This document shows positions 44,052 to 52,318 of a DNA stretch of 64,000 nt, piece by piece. The notes under the pieces were generated by a model. It was not told where the DNA came from and ran no database searches. It worked only from the letters and a program-made list of their open reading frames with translations. A program made the position numbers and the translations under genes. The first letter of the stretch is position 1, and every line of letters begins with the position of its first letter. Source of the DNA: Micromonospora sp. WMMA1947 (GTDB lineage: Bacteria; Actinomycetota; Actinomycetes; Mycobacteriales; Micromonosporaceae); the NCBI RefSeq assembly GCF_027497355.1, contig NZ_CP114909.1, positions 5,599,001 through 5,663,000 on the forward strand, written 5' to 3'.

Positions 44052-44615
44052 ATGGGCAGAAAGCGTGTGGTGTTGGCGGGGCTCGCTGTCGTGGCCGTCA
44101 CCGGTCTCGCGGTGGGTCTGTACCTGTTCCAGCCGTGGCGGCTGGTGACCGACCGTGAGGTACGCGAGGCGCTGCCGTCGGTGACGGAACCGCAGCCGGC
44201 CGGCACGAGCGGCCCGCCGCCGACCGCCGCACCGCCCGCCGACGTGGTCCTCGCCGCCGGGGACTTCGTCACACACGAGCACGACACGTCGGGCCGGGCG
44301 CAGCTGGTCCGTCTCGCCGACGGCCGCCGCCAGCTGCTCCTGCGCGGACTGGACACGTCGGACGGTCCGGACCTGCGGGTCTGGCTCACCGACCGGAAGG
44401 TGCTGCCCGGCCGGGCGGGCTGGCAGGTGTTCGACGACGGCCGCTGGGTCGAGTTGGGCCGGCTCAAGGGCAACATCGGCGACCAGGTGTACGACATCCC
44501 GGCGTCGGTGGACCTGGACGGGCTGCGCAGCGTGTCGATCTGGTGCAAGCGGTTCGCGGTGTCGTTCGGCGCGGCGCCGCTGGCCGCCGCGGGAAGCGGC
44601 TCGACACCGTCGTGA
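44052..44615 (+). CDS. Membrane-anchored DM13-domain protein
   Basis: The 187-residue protein has an N-terminal membrane anchor (VVLAGLAVVAVTGLAVGLYLF) and a Pro/Thr/Ala-rich spacer. The C-terminal DM13 domain has AAGDFVTHEHDTSGRAQLV, LLLRGLDTSDGPDLRVWL and the conserved WCKRFAVSFGAA. DM13 domains are thought to take part in extracytoplasmic redox or adhesion. The Cys in WCKRF is the family's conserved cysteine. The start is placed at the ATG with GGAGC upstream. It diverges from the two-component genes. Confidence 0.8.
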   Translation: MGRKRVVLAGLAVVAVTGLAVGLYLFQPWRLVTDREVREALPSVTEPQPAGTSGPPPTAAPPADVVLAAGDFVTHEHDTSGRAQLVRLADGRRQLLLRGLDTSDGPDLRVWLTDRKVLPGRAGWQVFDDGRWVELGRLKGNIGDQVYDIPASVDLDGLRSVSIWCKRFAVSFGAAPLAAAGSGSTPS

Positions 44616-44680
44616 CGCCCCGGGGCCGGCCCGCCGGGTGGGCTCCGGGAGGAGGCGAGGGCTGGGCTACGCTGCGGGAA

Positions 44681-44860
44681 GCGCTGGTTCACCCGGTCGG
44701 CGACGGCCGGGTGTCGTAAGAGGGAACCCGGTGGGAATCCGGGACTGCCCCGCAGCGGTGAGTGGGAACGACCGCCGTCAACAGCACTGGGCCACGGCCT
44801 GGGAAGCGACGGCCAGTAGGCGACCTCGTGTCACGCCCGCGAGTCCGAAGACCTGCCCGC
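44681..44860 (+). ncRNA. Cobalamin riboswitch 1 (upstream of thioesterase-lysE operon)
   Basis: The typical AdoCbl-riboswitch elements occur in order: GGGAACCCGGTGGGAATCC, GGACTGCCCCGCAGCGGTGA, the P4-P6 core and the 3' segment GAGTCCGAAGACCTGCC. Orientation is rightward. The core 44718-44825 is almost the same as riboswitch 2. It ends about 145 nt before the thioesterase start; the intervening leader holds a candidate expression platform. Boundaries are approximate. Confidence 0.93.
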
Positions 44861-44928
44861 GTCGCGCGTACCACCGGTGCGCGCCGCCGTCGACCTCGCG
44901 GGTGGGTCGGGCGGGTGACACGCCGCGC

Positions 44929-44947
44929 GGTACGCCGTCGGCGTGCC
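44929..44947 (+). promoter_or_regulatory. Candidate expression-platform hairpin of riboswitch 1
   Basis: GGTACGCC (44929-44936) pairs with GGCGTGCC (44940-44947) with one G-U wobble. CACGCCG (44919-44925) can pair instead with CGGCGTG (44939-44945), so two exclusive folds are possible. Confidence 0.35.
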
Positions 44948-45005
44948 CTCGACGTGCACACCCCGGCCGGTCGGCGGTCCGCTTCTGCGAGGACGGAACC
45001 GCACT

Positions 45006-45518
45006 GTGCCCGACACCATCACGCTCACCGGCCGACCACCGTCGGCCTCGCACCTGACCCTGTCGCAGATCATGGACCAGCACCACACCAACCTGATGGG
45101 CACTGTGCACGGCGGGCGCATCCTCAACCTGATCGACTCGGTCGCCGGGGTGGTCGCCGCCCGCCACTCCGACGGTCCGGCCGTCACCGCCGCCATCGAC
45201 GAGACCGCGTTCCTGCGCGCCGTGCGCGTCGGGGACGTGGTGCACGTGGACGCCCGGATCACCTGGGCCGGCCGCAGCTCGATGGAGGTGGCGGTGAAGG
45301 TCAGCGCGGATCGGTGGGACCGCGCGGTGCCGCCGGTGGACGTGGCGACCGCGCACCTGGTGATGGTGGCGGTGGACGACGACGGCCGGCCCCGGCCGGT
45401 GCCGCCGCTGCGCACCGAGACCGACGGCGACCGGCGGCGCTACCGGGAGGCGCAGATCCGGCGCGAACACCGGCTGGCGCTGCGCCGGGCCCTGCTCGAC
45501 GGCGCCGGGGAGGGCTGA
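45006..45518 (+). CDS. Hotdog-fold acyl-CoA thioesterase (YciA/BACH type)
   Basis: The GTG at 45006 is preferred (170 residues); an upstream ATG or GTG frame would overlap the riboswitch platform. The hotdog family motif is LTLSQIMDQHHTNLMGTVHGGRILNLIDSVAG, carrying the catalytic Asp of the HGGxxxxxID helix, followed by ARITWAGRSSMEVAVKV. Family members hydrolyse acyl-CoAs to free acids and CoA. It is the first gene after cobalamin riboswitch 1 and is followed after 3 bp by a LysE-type exporter. A link to B12-dependent acyl-CoA metabolism is inferred. Confidence 0.85.
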   Translation: MPDTITLTGRPPSASHLTLSQIMDQHHTNLMGTVHGGRILNLIDSVAGVVAARHSDGPAVTAAIDETAFLRAVRVGDVVHVDARITWAGRSSMEVAVKVSADRWDRAVPPVDVATAHLVMVAVDDDGRPRPVPPLRTETDGDRRRYREAQIRREHRLALRRALLDGAGEG

Positions 45519-45521
45519 GCG

Positions 45522-46145
45522 GTGCTCGGACTCTCCGCCGCCACGCTCGCGGGTTATCTGGCCGCGATCGTGGTGCTCATGCTCACCCCGGGGCCGGACA
45601 TGATGTTCGTGCTCGCGAACGCCACCCGGTACGGCGCGCGGGCGGGCGCGGTGGCCGCGCTCGGCGTCGCCGCCGGGGAGGCGGTGCACGTCGCCGCCGT
45701 GGTGGCCGGGCTCGCCACCGTCATCGCCGCGTCCCCGGTGCTGTTCACCGCGATCCGGTGGGCCGGGGCGGCGTACCTGATCGTGCTGGGCCTGCGGGCG
45801 CTGCGCGGCGCCGGCCGGCCCGGCGCCGCCGCCGACCGGCCGGACGGCGGGGGCGGCCGGGCGTTCCGGCGCGGGCTGCTGACGAACCTGCTCAACCCGA
45901 AGATGATCCTGTTCAGCGTGGCGTTCCTGCCGCAGTTCGTCCGGCCCGAGGCGGGCCCGGTCGCGGCGCAGCTGGTGCTGCTCGGCGTGCTGTTCGTCGC
46001 GGTGCAGCTCACCGTGGACCTGGCGCTCGGCGTGGGCGCCGGGCGGTTCGCCCGCCGGTGGGGCGACAGCCGCTGGTCGCGGCGGGTCGACCGGCTCTGC
46101 GCTGTCGCCTTCGTCGCGCTCGGTGTCCGGCTGGCCGCCGGCTGA
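45522..46145 (+). CDS. LysE/RhtB-family exporter
   Basis: The 207-residue, six-helix membrane protein has the LysE-superfamily patterns MLTPGPDMMFVLANATRYGARAG and LLTNLLNPKMILFSVAFLPQFV. Known members export amino acids or related small acids. It begins 3 bp after the thioesterase stop with a GTG, so the two genes share a transcript and the riboswitch. The exported compound is unknown. Confidence 0.88.
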   Translation: MLGLSAATLAGYLAAIVVLMLTPGPDMMFVLANATRYGARAGAVAALGVAAGEAVHVAAVVAGLATVIAASPVLFTAIRWAGAAYLIVLGLRALRGAGRPGAAADRPDGGGGRAFRRGLLTNLLNPKMILFSVAFLPQFVRPEAGPVAAQLVLLGVLFVAVQLTVDLALGVGAGRFARRWGDSRWSRRVDRLCAVAFVALGVRLAAG

Positions 46146-46180
46146 CGGGCTGCGGGCGGGCGCGGCGCCGGGCGGCCGGC

Positions 46181-46996
46181 TCAGCCGGGATGCGCTGCCG
46201 TCTCCCGGGACGCCGGCACGACCGGCGTCCCGGACGCGGGCGGCCGCTCGCGGTCCAGGTGCAGGCGCAGCAGCAACCAGCCCAGTGAGACGCCGCCGAT
46301 GAACACGTACGCGGGCTGGGTGCCGAAGGTGTCCCAGCAGGTGTGCAGCGTGACGGCGGCGGCGAAGGTGAGCAGGAACGCCGCCAGCTTCCGGCCGCCG
46401 GGCGCGGCGGCGAACGCGAACAACGCGGCGGCGGTCAGCCCGGTCCAGGCCAGGTGCGCGGCGGGCGCGGTGAGGCCGCGTACCAGCAGCGTCTGCTCGA
46501 CCTCGCCGAGGTTGCCCTGCGATCCGACGAACGCGGCGAACGCGTAGCCCATGGTTTCCAACGCGGCGAACCCGGCGCCGGAGGCCACGCCGATCACCAG
46601 CCCTTCCGCCGGTGACCGGTGCCGGTGCCACAGCAGCAGGATGCCGGCCGGCACGATCAGCTTCGCGGTCTCCTCGGCCAGGCCGACGAGCGCCATCGGC
46701 AGGACGCCGAGCCGGTGCAGCGCGTCGTACTCCAGCCAGCCCGCCGCGACCACGCCGATCACGCCGCCGAGCAGCGCGGCGACGCCGACGACGGAACCGG
46801 GGACGGGGCGGCGGCCCGGGCGGCTCTGGGCGAAGGCCAGGAACGTGGCCGGGGCGACGGACGCGCCGAGCAGGATCAGCGCCGGCACGAACGTGACGGT
46901 GCCGGTGCCGGCCAGTGTCTCCAGCACCAGCAGGTGGAGCCCGACGCCGACGAGCAGGACCGCCACCCACGCCCAGCGGCGTCCGGTATTCCCCAT
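46181..46996 (-). CDS. PrsW-family intramembrane metalloprotease
   Basis: ATG 46996 (271 residues) is preferred to the longer frame to 47080, which would run into the NrdR box region. It has about eight hydrophobic helices and the PrsW/CAAX-like catalytic motifs: EETAK, GFAALETMGY and LHTCWD. Family members cleave membrane proteins such as anti-sigma factors in Bacillus; targets here are unknown. It converges with the exporter gene and diverges from nrdAB. Confidence 0.85.
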   Translation of the reverse strand: MGNTGRRWAWVAVLLVGVGLHLLVLETLAGTGTVTFVPALILLGASVAPATFLAFAQSRPGRRPVPGSVVGVAALLGGVIGVVAAGWLEYDALHRLGVLPMALVGLAEETAKLIVPAGILLLWHRHRSPAEGLVIGVASGAGFAALETMGYAFAAFVGSQGNLGEVEQTLLVRGLTAPAAHLAWTGLTAAALFAFAAAPGGRKLAAFLLTFAAAVTLHTCWDTFGTQPAYVFIGGVSLGWLLLRLHLDRERPPASGTPVVPASRETAAHPG

Positions 46997-47076
46997 ACGC
47001 CGAGTATCGCGCCCGGCGGCCAGCGCCGGCATCGGGGGTAGGCACTGTGGACAGTGAGATCCATCCGACACGCCCG

Positions 47077-47092
47077 ACACGACATCTGGTGT
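47077..47092. promoter_or_regulatory. NrdR box 1
   Basis: ACACGACATCTGGTGT follows the published NrdR-box pattern acaCwAtATaTwGtgt with perfect ACAC/GTGT ends. It lies upstream of the -35 box of the nrdAB promoter. Confidence 0.65.
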
Positions 47093-47120
47093 TGCCCAAC
47101 CGCCCTCACCGCCATATATG
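47092..47120 (+). promoter_or_regulatory. nrdAB promoter
   Basis: TTGCCC (47092-47097) and TATATG (47115-47120) are exactly 17 bp apart. NrdR box 2 covers the -10 and box 1 touches the -35. Confidence 0.65.
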
Positions 47121-47124
47121 GTGG
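47109..47124. promoter_or_regulatory. NrdR box 2
   Basis: CCGCCATATATGGTGG has the central CxATATATxG of NrdR boxes. Its start is 32 bp after that of box 1 (16-bp spacer, about three helical turns), the spacing known for NrdR box pairs. Confidence 0.6.
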
Positions 47125-47127
47125 TGC

Positions 47128-47319
47128 CGCAGCTGGTTCGGCCGAGCCCTCACGGGCGGGGCCGAGGCAAGAGGGAACCCGGTGGGAATCCGGGACTGCC
47201 CCGCAGCGGTGAGTGGGAACGACAGCCGTCAACAGCACTGGGCCACCGGCCTGGGAAGCGACGGCCGGTAGGCGACCGGCGACCCCGGTCGGGCCCACGA
47301 GTCCGAAGACCTGCCAGCG
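47128..47319 (+). ncRNA. Cobalamin riboswitch 2 (upstream of nrdAB)
   Basis: It has the same conserved elements as riboswitch 1, with GCTGG near 47132 able to close P1 with CCAGC near 47314. The core 47169-47277 differs from riboswitch 1 by two substitutions and one inserted base. It ends about 130 nt before nrdA. B12 riboswitches ahead of class I reductase genes are known in Streptomyces, where B12 switches off the O2-dependent enzyme in favour of the B12-dependent class II enzyme. Confidence 0.94.
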
Positions 47320-47447
47320 CGCCGTGCGCCTCCGCGTACGGCGGTCGGAGGTCGCGCGGGACGACCGACGCCAGCAGCCGGGCCGGCCCTGCGCCGCGCC
47401 CGTTGGCGTCTCCCGCCGTCTCCGGACGGTGACAGCGAGGAGAGGTC

Positions 47448-49844
47448 ATGACGGTCGTGCAGGAGAGTCCCCCGTCCACCGGCGGCGGGTCCGAGCCCCG
47501 CCGGCTCGCGATGCGGGTACGCAAGCGGGACGGCGACACCGAGCCGGTGGACGTCAACAAGATCGTGCGGGCGGTCGAGCGCTGGGTCGCCGACCTGGAC
47601 GAGGTGGACCCGCTGCGGGTGGCCACGAAGACGATCAGCGGGCTCTACGACGGGGCGACCACCGCCGAGCTGGACCGGTTGTCGATCCAGACCGCGGCGG
47701 AGCTGATCGGCGAGGAGCCGCAGTACTCGAAGCTGGCGGCGCGGCTGCTGGCCGCGTACGTGGACAAGGAGGTCCGCGGTCAGGGCGTGGCGAGCTTCAG
47801 CCAGTCGATCGCGTACGCCCACGGGCTTGGGCTGATCGGCGACGAGACGGCCGCGTTCGTGGCCCGGCACGCACGCAAGCTCGACGACGCCGTGGACCCG
47901 GACGGTGACCGGCGGTTCGAGTACTTCGGACTGCGTACCGTGGCGGACCGCTACCTGCTGCGGCACCCGCAGACGCGGCTGGTGGTGGAGACGCCGCAGT
48001 ACTGGCTGCTGCGGGTGGCCTGCGGGCTGTCCCGCACCCCCGGCGAGGCGGTCGGGTTCTACCGGCTGATGTCCAGCCTGGCCTACCTGCCCAGCTCCCC
48101 CACGCTGTTCAACTCCGGCACCCGGCACACCCAGATGTCGTCGTGCTTCCTGGTCGACTCGCCGCGCGACGAGCTGGACTCGATCTACGAGCGGTACCAC
48201 CAGGTGGCGAAGCTGTCGAAGTTCTCCGGCGGGATCGGCATCGCCTGGTCGCGGGTGCGCGGCCGGGGCGCGCTGATCCGGGGCACCAACGGCCGGTCCA
48301 ACGGCATCGTGCCGTTCCTCAAGACACTCGACGCCGGGGTGGCGGCGGTCAACCAGGGCGGCCGGCGCAAGGGCGCGGCCTGCGTCTACCTGGAGCCGTG
48401 GCACCCGGACGTGGAGGAGTTCCTGGAGCTGCGGGACAACACCGGCGAGGAGTCCCGGCGTACGCACAACCTCAACCTGGCCAACTGGATCCCGGACGAG
48501 TTCATGCGCCGGGTCGAGGCCGACGGCGAGTGGTCGCTGGTCGACCCGTCGGACGCCCCGGAACTGCCCGACCTGTACGGCGAGGCGTTCGACGCCGCGT
48601 ACCGGGCGGCGGAGAAGAACGCGGTGCGCACGGTGAAGGCCCGGGATCTGTACGGGCGGATGATGCGCACGCTCGCGCAGACCGGCAACGGCTGGATGAC
48701 GTTCAAGGACGCCGCGAACCGGCTGTCCAACCAGACCGGTGAGCCGGGCAACGTGATCCACCTGTCCAACCTGTGCACGGAGATCCTGGAGGTCAACGAC
48801 GACGCCGAGACCGCGGTGTGCAACCTCGGCTCGGTGAACCTCGGCGCCCACGTCACCGCCGACGGGGTGGACTGGGAGCGGCTGCGCGCCACGGTGCGTA
48901 CGGCGGTGGTCTTCCTCGACCGGGTGATCGACATCAACTACTACCCGGCCGAGCAGGCGGCGGCGTCCAACCCGCGCTGGCGGCCAGTCGGGCTCGGGCT
49001 GATGGGGTTGCAGGACGCGTTCTTCACGCTGCGCCTGCCGTTCGACTCCGCCGAGGCGAAGGAGTTGTCCACCCGCGTGCAGGAGGAGATCCTGCTGACC
49101 GCGCTGGAGACCTCCGCCGGGCTGGCCGAGCGGTTCGGCCCGCATCCGGCGTACCCGCAGACCCGGGCCGCCAAGGGTGACCTGCACCCGGACCTGTGGG
49201 GCGCGGAGCCGGCGCAGACCGGCCGGTGGGCGGCGCTGCGCGAGCGGATCGCCGCAGGCGGGCTGCGCAACTCGCTGCTGGTGGCGATCGCGCCGACCGC
49301 CACCATCGCCTCCATCGCCGGCTGCTACGAGTGCGTCGAGCCGCAGGTGTCCAACCTGTTCAAGCGCGAGACCATGTCCGGGGAGTTCCTGCAGGTCAAC
49401 ACGTACCTGGTGCGGGAGTTGAAGGCGCGCGGGCTGTGGACGCCGCAGGTCCGCGACCGGATCAAGCGGGCCGAGGGCTCGGTGCAGGACATCACCGAGC
49501 TGCCCGCGCCGGTGCGGGAGCTGTTCCGCACCGCCTGGGAGCTGCCGCAGCGGGCGCTGATCGACCTGGCCGCGGCGCGGGCGCCGTTCGTCGACCAGTC
49601 CCAGTCGCTGAACCTGTTCCTGAGCGCGCCGACCATCGGCAAGCTGTCCTCGATGTACCTGTACGCCTGGAAGGCCGGGCTGAAGACCACCTACTACCTG
49701 CGATCCCGTCCCGCCACCCGCATCCAGCAGGCCACCGTCGCCCCGGTGCTCGCCCCGGTCGCCGGCGTAGTCTCCGCCGTGAGCGACGACGAGGCGCTGG
49801 CCTGTTCCCTGGAGAACCCCGAGAGCTGCGAGGCATGCCAGTGA
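47448..49844 (+). CDS. nrdA: Class I ribonucleoside-diphosphate reductase, alpha subunit
   Basis: The 798-residue protein has GAGGAGAGG upstream of the ATG. An ATP-cone allosteric domain covers about residues 20-110 (RVRKRDGDTEPVDVNKIVRA). The reductase core has SSCFLVDSP (active-site Cys), NQGGRRKGAACVYLEPWH, the NLCTEI motif with the conserved Asn/Cys/Glu triad, CNLGSVNL, and the PTATIASIAG phosphate loop. The C-terminal shuttle cysteines CEAC close the chain. It makes deoxynucleotides with NrdB. Expression is predicted to be repressed by NrdR and by B12. Confidence 0.97.
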   Translation: MTVVQESPPSTGGGSEPRRLAMRVRKRDGDTEPVDVNKIVRAVERWVADLDEVDPLRVATKTISGLYDGATTAELDRLSIQTAAELIGEEPQYSKLAARLLAAYVDKEVRGQGVASFSQSIAYAHGLGLIGDETAAFVARHARKLDDAVDPDGDRRFEYFGLRTVADRYLLRHPQTRLVVETPQYWLLRVACGLSRTPGEAVGFYRLMSSLAYLPSSPTLFNSGTRHTQMSSCFLVDSPRDELDSIYERYHQVAKLSKFSGGIGIAWSRVRGRGALIRGTNGRSNGIVPFLKTLDAGVAAVNQGGRRKGAACVYLEPWHPDVEEFLELRDNTGEESRRTHNLNLANWIPDEFMRRVEADGEWSLVDPSDAPELPDLYGEAFDAAYRAAEKNAVRTVKARDLYGRMMRTLAQTGNGWMTFKDAANRLSNQTGEPGNVIHLSNLCTEILEVNDDAETAVCNLGSVNLGAHVTADGVDWERLRATVRTAVVFLDRVIDINYYPAEQAAASNPRWRPVGLGLMGLQDAFFTLRLPFDSAEAKELSTRVQEEILLTALETSAGLAERFGPHPAYPQTRAAKGDLHPDLWGAEPAQTGRWAALRERIAAGGLRNSLLVAIAPTATIASIAGCYECVEPQVSNLFKRETMSGEFLQVNTYLVRELKARGLWTPQVRDRIKRAEGSVQDITELPAPVRELFRTAWELPQRALIDLAAARAPFVDQSQSLNLFLSAPTIGKLSSMYLYAWKAGLKTTYYLRSRPATRIQQATVAPVLAPVAGVVSAVSDDEALACSLENPESCEACQ

Positions 49845-50863
49845 CCACCACCGCACCGACCCGGCACATGCTGCTCGACCCCGGCATGGACCTGACCCTG
49901 CGGCCGATGCGCTACCCGCGCTTCTTCGACCGGTTCAAGGACGCCATCAAGAACACCTGGACGGTCGAGGAGGTCGACCTGCACGGAGACCTCGCCGACC
50001 TGGCGAAGCTGTCGGCGGCGGAACGGCACCTGGTGTCGCGGCTGGTGGCGTTCTTCGCCACCGGCGACACCATCGTCGCCAACAACCTGGTGCTCAACCT
50101 CTACCAGCACGTCAACTCGCCCGAGGGCCGGCTCTACCTGTCCCGGCAGCTGTTCGAGGAGGCGGTGCACGTCCAGTTCTACCTCAACCTGCTCGACACG
50201 TACGTGCCGGACGAGAAGGAACGGTTCGCCGCGTTCGCCGCGGTGGAGAACATCCCGTCGATCGCCCGCAAGGCCGAGTTCTGCTTCCGGTGGATCGACT
50301 CCATCTTCGAGCTGCGGGAACTGCGGACCCGGGCGGACCGGCGGGCGTTCCTGCTCAACCTGATCTGCTTCGCCGCGTGCATCGAGGGCCTGTTCTTCTA
50401 CGGCGCGTTCGCCTACGTCTACTTCCTGCGCTCCCGGGGCCTGCTCAACGGGCTGGCCTCCGGCACCAACTGGGTGTTCCGGGACGAGTCGATGCACATG
50501 GCGTTCGCCTTCGACGTGGTGGAGACCGTACGCGCCGAGGAGCCGGACCTGTTCGACGACGAGATGCAGCGGCAGGTGCGGGAGATGCTGGCCGAGGCGG
50601 TGGAGTGCGAGGTGAGCTTCGCCGAGGACCTGCTCGGGAAGGGGGTGCCCGGGATGTCGCTGGCCGACATGCGCGAGTACCTCCAGCACGTGGCCGACCG
50701 GCGCCTGGCGGTGCTCGGCATCGCGCCGATGTACGGCAGCGGCAACCCGTTCGCGTTCATGGAGTTGCAGGACGTGCAGGAGCTGTCCAACTTCTTCGAG
50801 CGCCGGGTGTCGGCGTACCAGGTCGGGGTGACCGGCAGCGTCACGTTCGACGACGACTTCTGA
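49841..50863 (+). CDS. nrdB: Class I ribonucleoside-diphosphate reductase, beta subunit
   Basis: GTG 49841 overlaps the nrdA stop (GTGA), with GAGG seven bases upstream; ATG 49835 is too close to that site. The 340-residue ferritin-like protein carries the carboxylate/His metal ligands in SRQLFEEAVHVQFY, with a Tyr four residues after His as in tyrosyl-radical enzymes, and in RDESMHMAFAFDVVE. C-terminal TFDDDF fits the alpha-binding tail. The small nrdS gene that follows nrdAB in Streptomyces is not seen; a strong terminator follows directly. Confidence 0.96.
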   Translation: MTTTAPTRHMLLDPGMDLTLRPMRYPRFFDRFKDAIKNTWTVEEVDLHGDLADLAKLSAAERHLVSRLVAFFATGDTIVANNLVLNLYQHVNSPEGRLYLSRQLFEEAVHVQFYLNLLDTYVPDEKERFAAFAAVENIPSIARKAEFCFRWIDSIFELRELRTRADRRAFLLNLICFAACIEGLFFYGAFAYVYFLRSRGLLNGLASGTNWVFRDESMHMAFAFDVVETVRAEEPDLFDDEMQRQVREMLAEAVECEVSFAEDLLGKGVPGMSLADMREYLQHVADRRLAVLGIAPMYGSGNPFAFMELQDVQELSNFFERRVSAYQVGVTGSVTFDDDF

Positions 50864-50874
50864 GCCGGACACGA

Positions 50875-50913
50875 CGAAGCCGGCAGGCCGGGAGTCCCGG
50901 CCTGCCGGCTTCG
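50875..50913. terminator. Very strong bidirectional terminator
   Basis: Nineteen consecutive complementary bases (50875-50893 with 50895-50913) form a long G/C hairpin between nrdB and the convergent membrane protein gene. Confidence 0.88.
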
Positions 50914-50930
50914 TGTCACCGCGGCGTCGG

Positions 50931-51974
50931 TTACCGCAGGAAGCGGTCCAGCGCGGCCTCGATGGTGCCGCTGTCCGGCGACGCGTACGACTTCATCGTC
51001 ACCTTGTTGTAGGAGATGAAGCTCGGGCAGCGGGCGGCCGGCGCGTTCACCGTGCCGCCGTCACCGATCTTCTCGGCGGTCTTCGCGGCGTGGAAGGTCA
51101 GCGTGTACCGCGAGGAGATGTACTCGACGGTGACGACCTTGTCCTCGCTGTTCTTGTACTGGCACTTCTTCGGCGTGCCCTCGCTGCCCTCGACCATCTT
51201 GAGGCAGCCGATGACGGACACCGTGGCGAAGTCCGCCGACTTGGCGTAGTACGGCTTGGCCGAGCTGACCGTCTTCTGCGACCAGAACGACGGCCGGTCC
51301 GGGGAGTTGGAGAAGACGTACGCCTTCGAGCCCGCCGGCGCGGTGTACGGGGCGGCGTTGAGGATCGGTCCCCCGTCGCAGACCGCCGACATCTCGCTGG
51401 CGTACCGCGCGGTGATCGCGTCGTTGTTCGTGGGTCCGTCCGGCCCGGTCGACTCGGGCGCGTCCGCGCTGGGGGTCGCGGACGGACTGCTGTCCGGGCC
51501 GGGGGTGGCGCTGCCCGAGGCGACCGGCTGCGGGTCGTCCTCGTCGCCGTTGAAGGCGACGTAGGCGAGCCCGCCGCCGCAGCAGAGCAGCGTCAGCGTC
51601 ACCGCACCGGCGGCGAGGCCGACGATCAGCCCCTTGCTCTTGCCGCCGCCGCCCTGGGGCGTGCCGGGCGCGTAGGGCGCGGCCGGCGGCGGGAAGCCGG
51701 CCTGCCCCGGGTACGAGACCGCGGGCTGCGGCGCCCCGTACGGCGCGCCGGAGGCCGGCTGCGATCCATAGGGTGCGCCGGAAGCGGGCTGGGCGCCGTA
51801 GGGCGCGCCGGAGGCCGGCTGCGAACCGTACGGGGCACCTGACGCCGGTGGCGAGCCGTAGGGCGCGCCGGAGGCCGGCTGGGCGCCGTACGGGGCGTTC
51901 GGGTCGGGCTGGTTGCCCCACGCTCCGGCGTTCGGGTCCGGATAGCCTCCGTAGGGAGGGTGATTGTCACTCAT
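50931..51974 (-). CDS. Membrane-anchored protein with Pro/Ala/Gly/Tyr repeat head
   Basis: ATG 51974 gives 347 residues. Residues 1-110 are a low-complexity cytoplasmic head made of five to six PASGAPYG-type decapeptides. A single membrane helix follows (GLIVGLAAGAVTLTLLCC, near residue 115), then a Ser/Pro/Ala-rich spacer and an extracytoplasmic domain of about 165 residues with four well-spaced cysteines (AVCDGG, IGCLKM, KKCQYK, ARCPSF). I do not recognise the outer domain. This layout is common in actinobacterial envelope proteins of unknown function. Its promoter region faces the SGNH gene. Confidence 0.75.
   Translation of the reverse strand: MSDNHPPYGGYPDPNAGAWGNQPDPNAPYGAQPASGAPYGSPPASGAPYGSQPASGAPYGAQPASGAPYGSQPASGAPYGAPQPAVSYPGQAGFPPPAAPYAPGTPQGGGGKSKGLIVGLAAGAVTLTLLCCGGGLAYVAFNGDEDDPQPVASGSATPGPDSSPSATPSADAPESTGPDGPTNNDAITARYASEMSAVCDGGPILNAAPYTAPAGSKAYVFSNSPDRPSFWSQKTVSSAKPYYAKSADFATVSVIGCLKMVEGSEGTPKKCQYKNSEDKVVTVEYISSRYTLTFHAAKTAEKIGDGGTVNAPAARCPSFISYNKVTMKSYASPDSGTIEAALDRFLR
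51741..51890. repeat. Five tandem 30-bp repeats in coding sequence
   Basis: Five 30-bp units, most starting GGGCGCGCCGGAGGCCGGCT or close variants, encode the decapeptide repeats of the membrane protein head; a sixth partial unit starts at 51891. Unit 4 is the most diverged. Confidence 0.9.
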
Positions 51975-52224
51975 CTGAGGTTCTTCCACCTGTCGTCCGT
52001 GGTTCCGGCGATCAACCACTTCGCAGCGTAATGACGGCTGCAAATCCAGGATCGCCGACATTCGATCGGTCGTTCACCAGCCGTGCCGGGGTGGCTCCGG
52101 TGCGTGCCTCCGCGAATCCGGTCCCGGGCCGCCCACCAGGGGCGACGGTGCCGGGGAACGTTGCGCCGCAACGAATCGACCCGTCGGCAGCCGTTCCGTA
52201 CCCGGCTTTCGGGTCGCTCAAAAA

Positions 52225-52240
52225 TGTGACGTACGCAACA
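52225..52240. promoter_or_regulatory. Crp-type site A
   Basis: TGTGA-CGTACG-CAACA matches the Crp-family layout TGTGA-N6-TCACA with a perfect left half. It lies in the 411-bp divergent region between the membrane protein and SGNH hydrolase genes. Confidence 0.45.
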
Positions 52241-52318
52241 CCAGGGCCCGCGTGGGCGACCCCTCACCGGGCGGCGGCGGACCACATCCCGGGACAGCCT
52301 TTAGTGAGTGCTGTCTAT

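Noticed and set aside
46997-47080. Longer start of the PrsW gene at 47080
   Set aside because: The extra N-terminal sequence is Cys/Pro-rich with no membrane helix, and it would overlap NrdR box 1; ATG 46996 begins right before the first helix.
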